Assembly: GCA_037719575.1 (NCBI GenBank)
Contig: JBBJMF010000118.1
Location: 1-7,500, forward strand
Direction: 5' to 3'
DNA: 7,500 nt
Origin: JAWWPG01 sp037719575
Lineage (GTDB): Bacteria; Actinomycetota; Actinomycetes; Propionibacteriales; Nocardioidaceae
Below the pieces are notes generated by a model, which saw nothing but the letters and a program-made list of their open reading frames with translations, was not told where the DNA came from and ran no database searches. Shown here piece by piece: positions 5,331 to 7,500 of this stretch (within the stretch, counting starts at the first letter, position 1; each line of letters begins with the position of its first letter). The translations under genes and the position numbers were made by a program.

Positions 5331-6764
5331 ATGTCATCCCACAGAGAAGCACCCGGCATCTCCGGTGACCCGGCCGCCGACAACACCGACGTCTATGCGT
5401 TCGTCAGTCCTGACGACTCGCGATTCGTCACCCTGATCGCCAACTTCGTCCCATTCGAGGACCCGGCCGGTGGTCCCAACTTCTTCGAGTTCGACGAGGA
5501 CGTCCTCTACGAGATCCATGTCGACAACGACGGGGACAGCCTGTCCGACATCAGCTACCAGTTCCGGTTCAACACGACCGTCGCCAACCCGGACACGTTC
5601 CTCTATAACACCGGCCCGATCAACGACATCAGAAGCCCCAACTGGAACCGCAAGCAGTTCGCGACCGTGACGCGTAGGGACCACGCGGCGGGCACCTTCG
5701 AGGTCATCGCCACCGACCGTCCGTGCCCGCCGTGCAACATCGGGCCGTTCTCGACACCGAACTACTTCCATCTGGGCATCCAGGGAGTCCACGAGATCAC
5801 CGGCAACCGCCACGTCTTCACCGGGCAGCGCGCCGAGGGCTTCTACGTCGACCTCGGCGCGATCTTCGACCTCGGCGACCTCCGTCCGTTCCAGGACCTG
5901 CACATCGGCTCGCAGATGCCGGCAGCACCGGGAATCAACACGTCCAAGGCCAAGAACGTCCACAGCATCGCCATCAAGGTGCCCAAGACCGACCTGACGG
6001 CGGACGGCAGGTACCCTCACGACCCGACCAGGCCCCACGCCACGATCGGCGTCTACGCCAGCGCGAAGCGGCAGCGGTCACGGGTCTACGAGGAGGACGG
6101 CAGCGTGGTCAACGCCGGGCCGTTCGTGCAGGTCTCACGACAGGGCAGCCCGCTGTTCAACGAGGTCGTGATTCCGATGGGGAGGAAGGACTACTTCAAC
6201 GCCTCGCGACCCAGCGAGGACGCGCAGTTCGCAAAGGAAGTCGCCCACCCCGAGCTGGCGAAGCTGCTACCGGTCCTGTACCCCGGAGTCTTCCCGAACC
6301 TGGCCAAGCTCAACGCGTCGGGCAAGCCGCGCGCCGACCTGCTGGCGATCCTGCTGACAGGTCTCCCCGCCGGCATCGTCCCGGGCTTCCAGAACTACAC
6401 CGGTCCCGTCCAGGCGGACCTGCTCCGGCTGAACATGGCAATTCCGCCGACGACGAACAACCCCAGCAACCTCGGCCTGATCGGCGGCGACCCGGCGGGC
6501 TACCCGAACGGTCGTCGGGTGTTCGACGACGTGGCGACGATCGAGCTCCGTGCGATCGCCGGAACGACCTATCCCCTGGTCGACCCCACCTACACGCCGG
6601 ACGCCGCGGCCGGTGCCATCACGCCAGGACTGACGTCCAGCAACACCGACGTCACGGCCAAGAACACCGTGCACTACCTGCCCAGGTTCCCCTACCTCGG
6701 CGTGCCGCACAGCGGCTACTACAACCCGGAGAACAACAACCCCGCGCCCAAGCCGCCCAAGTGA
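5331..6764 (+). CDS. DUF4331 domain-containing protein without signal peptide
   Basis: A 477-residue protein recognised as DUF4331 from its N-terminal SSHREAP (2-8), then DPAADNTDVYAFVSPD (13-28), LIANFVPFEDPAGGPNF (35-51), and a YQFRF...NPDTFLYNTGPI core (76-97). The family's biochemical role is unknown. DNDGDSLSD (65-73) resembles an Asp-rich calcium loop. The only two cysteines form a PCPPC motif (Cys132, Cys135). The C-terminus is Asn/Pro-rich. Many DUF4331 proteins carry a Sec signal just before SHREAP; here translation begins directly at MSSHREAP, so there is no signal peptide. ATG 5331 has GAAAGG (5317-5322) eight bases upstream. It follows a Tat-signal gene and precedes a small gene after 50 bases. 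Confidence 0.9.
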   Translation: MSSHREAPGISGDPAADNTDVYAFVSPDDSRFVTLIANFVPFEDPAGGPNFFEFDEDVLYEIHVDNDGDSLSDISYQFRFNTTVANPDTFLYNTGPINDIRSPNWNRKQFATVTRRDHAAGTFEVIATDRPCPPCNIGPFSTPNYFHLGIQGVHEITGNRHVFTGQRAEGFYVDLGAIFDLGDLRPFQDLHIGSQMPAAPGINTSKAKNVHSIAIKVPKTDLTADGRYPHDPTRPHATIGVYASAKRQRSRVYEEDGSVVNAGPFVQVSRQGSPLFNEVVIPMGRKDYFNASRPSEDAQFAKEVAHPELAKLLPVLYPGVFPNLAKLNASGKPRADLLAILLTGLPAGIVPGFQNYTGPVQADLLRLNMAIPPTTNNPSNLGLIGGDPAGYPNGRRVFDDVATIELRAIAGTTYPLVDPTYTPDAAAGAITPGLTSSNTDVTAKNTVHYLPRFPYLGVPHSGYYNPENNNPAPKPPK

Positions 6765-6814
6765 GTTCGCGCGGTCACGGTCGAGCAATCGTCTAGGACG
6801 ACGACGAGGAGCGC

Positions 6815-7141
6815 ATGAGCGAGGAACATCAGCTGGGACCGACGAACGACGGCAGCGTGATGGTTGACATCGGTGGGGACATGGGAGCCCTTGTCATCAT
6901 CACGCCGCCGGAGCTCGTCCGGCAGGAGATCGAGATCAGTTCCGTGGATCCCGAGGGGAAGCAGCGGGTGCACGTCGCCGTTCGAGAACGACTCGGACGG
7001 GGACGCCCACCTCGCTACGCGGCGGTGTTCCCCTCGCTGCCGGCGGGTGACTACACGGTGTGGCAGCAGAAGGGTGGGGACGAGCCAGCCTCCACAGTCA
7101 CGATCGTCGGCGGAGAGGTCACGGAGACAGCCTGGCGTTGA
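6815..7141 (+). CDS. Conserved hypothetical protein, probably beta-rich
   Basis: A 108-residue protein without signal peptide, membrane helix or cysteine. The pattern is GSVMVDIGGDMGALVIITPPELV (13-35), IEISSVD, VHVAVRERL, RYAAVFPSLPAGDYTVWQ (67-84), then STVTIVGGEVTETAW. Alternating hydrophobic residues and LPAGDYTV-like turns suggest a small beta-sandwich like those of carboxypeptidase-regulatory or SpaA-type domains; this is inference. I recall similar actinobacterial proteins with the DIGGDxGALV motif, of unknown function. ATG 6815 has GAGGAG at 6806-6811, only three bases away, so initiation may be modest; ATG 6860 would cut off the first strand. It follows the DUF4331 gene by 50 bases on the same strand and is probably in the same operon. 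Confidence 0.8.
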   Translation: MSEEHQLGPTNDGSVMVDIGGDMGALVIITPPELVRQEIEISSVDPEGKQRVHVAVRERLGRGRPPRYAAVFPSLPAGDYTVWQQKGGDEPASTVTIVGGEVTETAWR

Positions 7142-7150
7142 CGACCGCCC

Positions 7151-7500
7151 TCATTGCAGCCTGAGGAACATCAGGTGCAGCCCCACCTGCCCGTGGTCGG
7201 GATGGTGGAATGCCTCCGGGACCGTCGCCAGGACTCGAAGCCGAGTGTCTGCCAGAGGTGGCGGCGGCCGTGTTGGTCTCCACCATCAAGCTGGTCGTCG
7301 CGACGTGCGATCCCCGTCCGGGGCGGTTCGGGCCCATCTTGCCCGAGCCGAGGACCGTCTCATCCTCGACGACCACCACCGTTAGGCCGGACCGGCTGCT
7401 CCATCCATTACGGTCGAGCGTCCTCGACCGAACAGCCATCGGGACAGGCGTAGGTCTCGCCGGCGGCCACGATCTCGGAGAAGATGGGGAAGATGCGCAC
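7151..7500 (-). pseudogene. Decayed GNAT acetyltransferase gene (partial)
   Basis: Read on the minus strand, pieces of one GNAT protein appear in different frames. VRIFPIFSEIVAAGETYA (from 7500) leads to an in-frame TAA at 7408-7410, then WMEQP. One extra base lies within 7389-7392. Next comes TVVVVEDETVLGSGKMGPNRPG...SHVATTSLMV, joined directly to VETNTAA near 7281-7286. One base is missing at 7261-7262, HLWQTLGFE follows, another base is missing at 7232-7233, and the end is LATVPEAFHHPDHGQVG to a TGA at 7151-7153. In intact relatives, as I recall them, about 30 residues with the acetyl-CoA-binding loop lie between MV and VETNTAA; these are absent. The order of fragments is preserved, so this is decay in place. 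The N-terminus lies beyond the window. Confidence 0.85.

Noticed and set aside
5334..6038. 234-codon minus-strand open frame opposite the DUF4331 gene
   Set aside because: Its Val/Arg/Asp/Gly-rich composition is the antisense of a GC-rich gene with no recognisable motif.
5723..6796. 357-codon plus-strand frame inside the DUF4331 gene
   Set aside because: It is an Arg/Pro/Gln-rich alternate frame of the DUF4331 gene without support.
7119..7439. 106-codon minus-strand open frame as an intact gene
   Set aside because: Only its middle resembles a GNAT protein; matching sequence continues in other frames on both sides, so it is part of the pseudogene.

Overview
The window is GC-rich bacterial DNA with dense, mostly plus-strand genes. 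Gene content and order point to a high-GC actinobacterium (a Nocardioides/Intrasporangiaceae/Streptomyces-like relative; the genus cannot be fixed from this sequence). The strongest evidence is the order UDP-glucose pyrophosphorylase (C-terminal part) - moeA/glp - moaC - mog - RimJ-like GNAT - SepX/GlpR-like membrane protein - tRNA-Ala, which matches a conserved actinobacterial block.

Region 1 (1-4600). The 3' end of a UDPGP-family UTP-glucose-1-phosphate uridylyltransferase is followed, after a 136-base gap with a small hairpin, by three molybdenum-cofactor genes (moeA, moaC, mog) and a GNAT acetyltransferase. They are tightly packed: moeA and moaC overlap, mog starts two bases after moaC, and the GNAT probably starts at a CTG that overlaps the mog stop codon. 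A separate gene for a three-helix membrane protein of the SepX/GlpR type follows, with a possible leaderless promoter. In corynebacteria the MoeA-like protein Glp and its membrane receptor GlpR act in cell division, so this block may join cofactor synthesis and the divisome.

Region 2 (4601-5013). This holds a tRNA-Ala(CGC) with a good -10 box upstream and a hairpin/T-run terminator downstream. A 180-base gap then carries a short palindrome and an inverted repeat ending in TTTT.

Region 3 (5014-7141). Three co-directional genes probably form one unit: a 92-residue Tat-signal protein, a 477-residue DUF4331 protein without its own signal peptide, and a 108-residue protein of unknown function. 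Their biochemical role is not known. The pairing of a minimal Tat substrate with a signal-less DUF4331 protein is the most novel-looking arrangement in the window.

Region 4 (7151-7500, minus strand). This is a decayed GNAT acetyltransferase gene with one in-frame stop, three frameshifts and an apparent internal deletion. It runs off the right edge.
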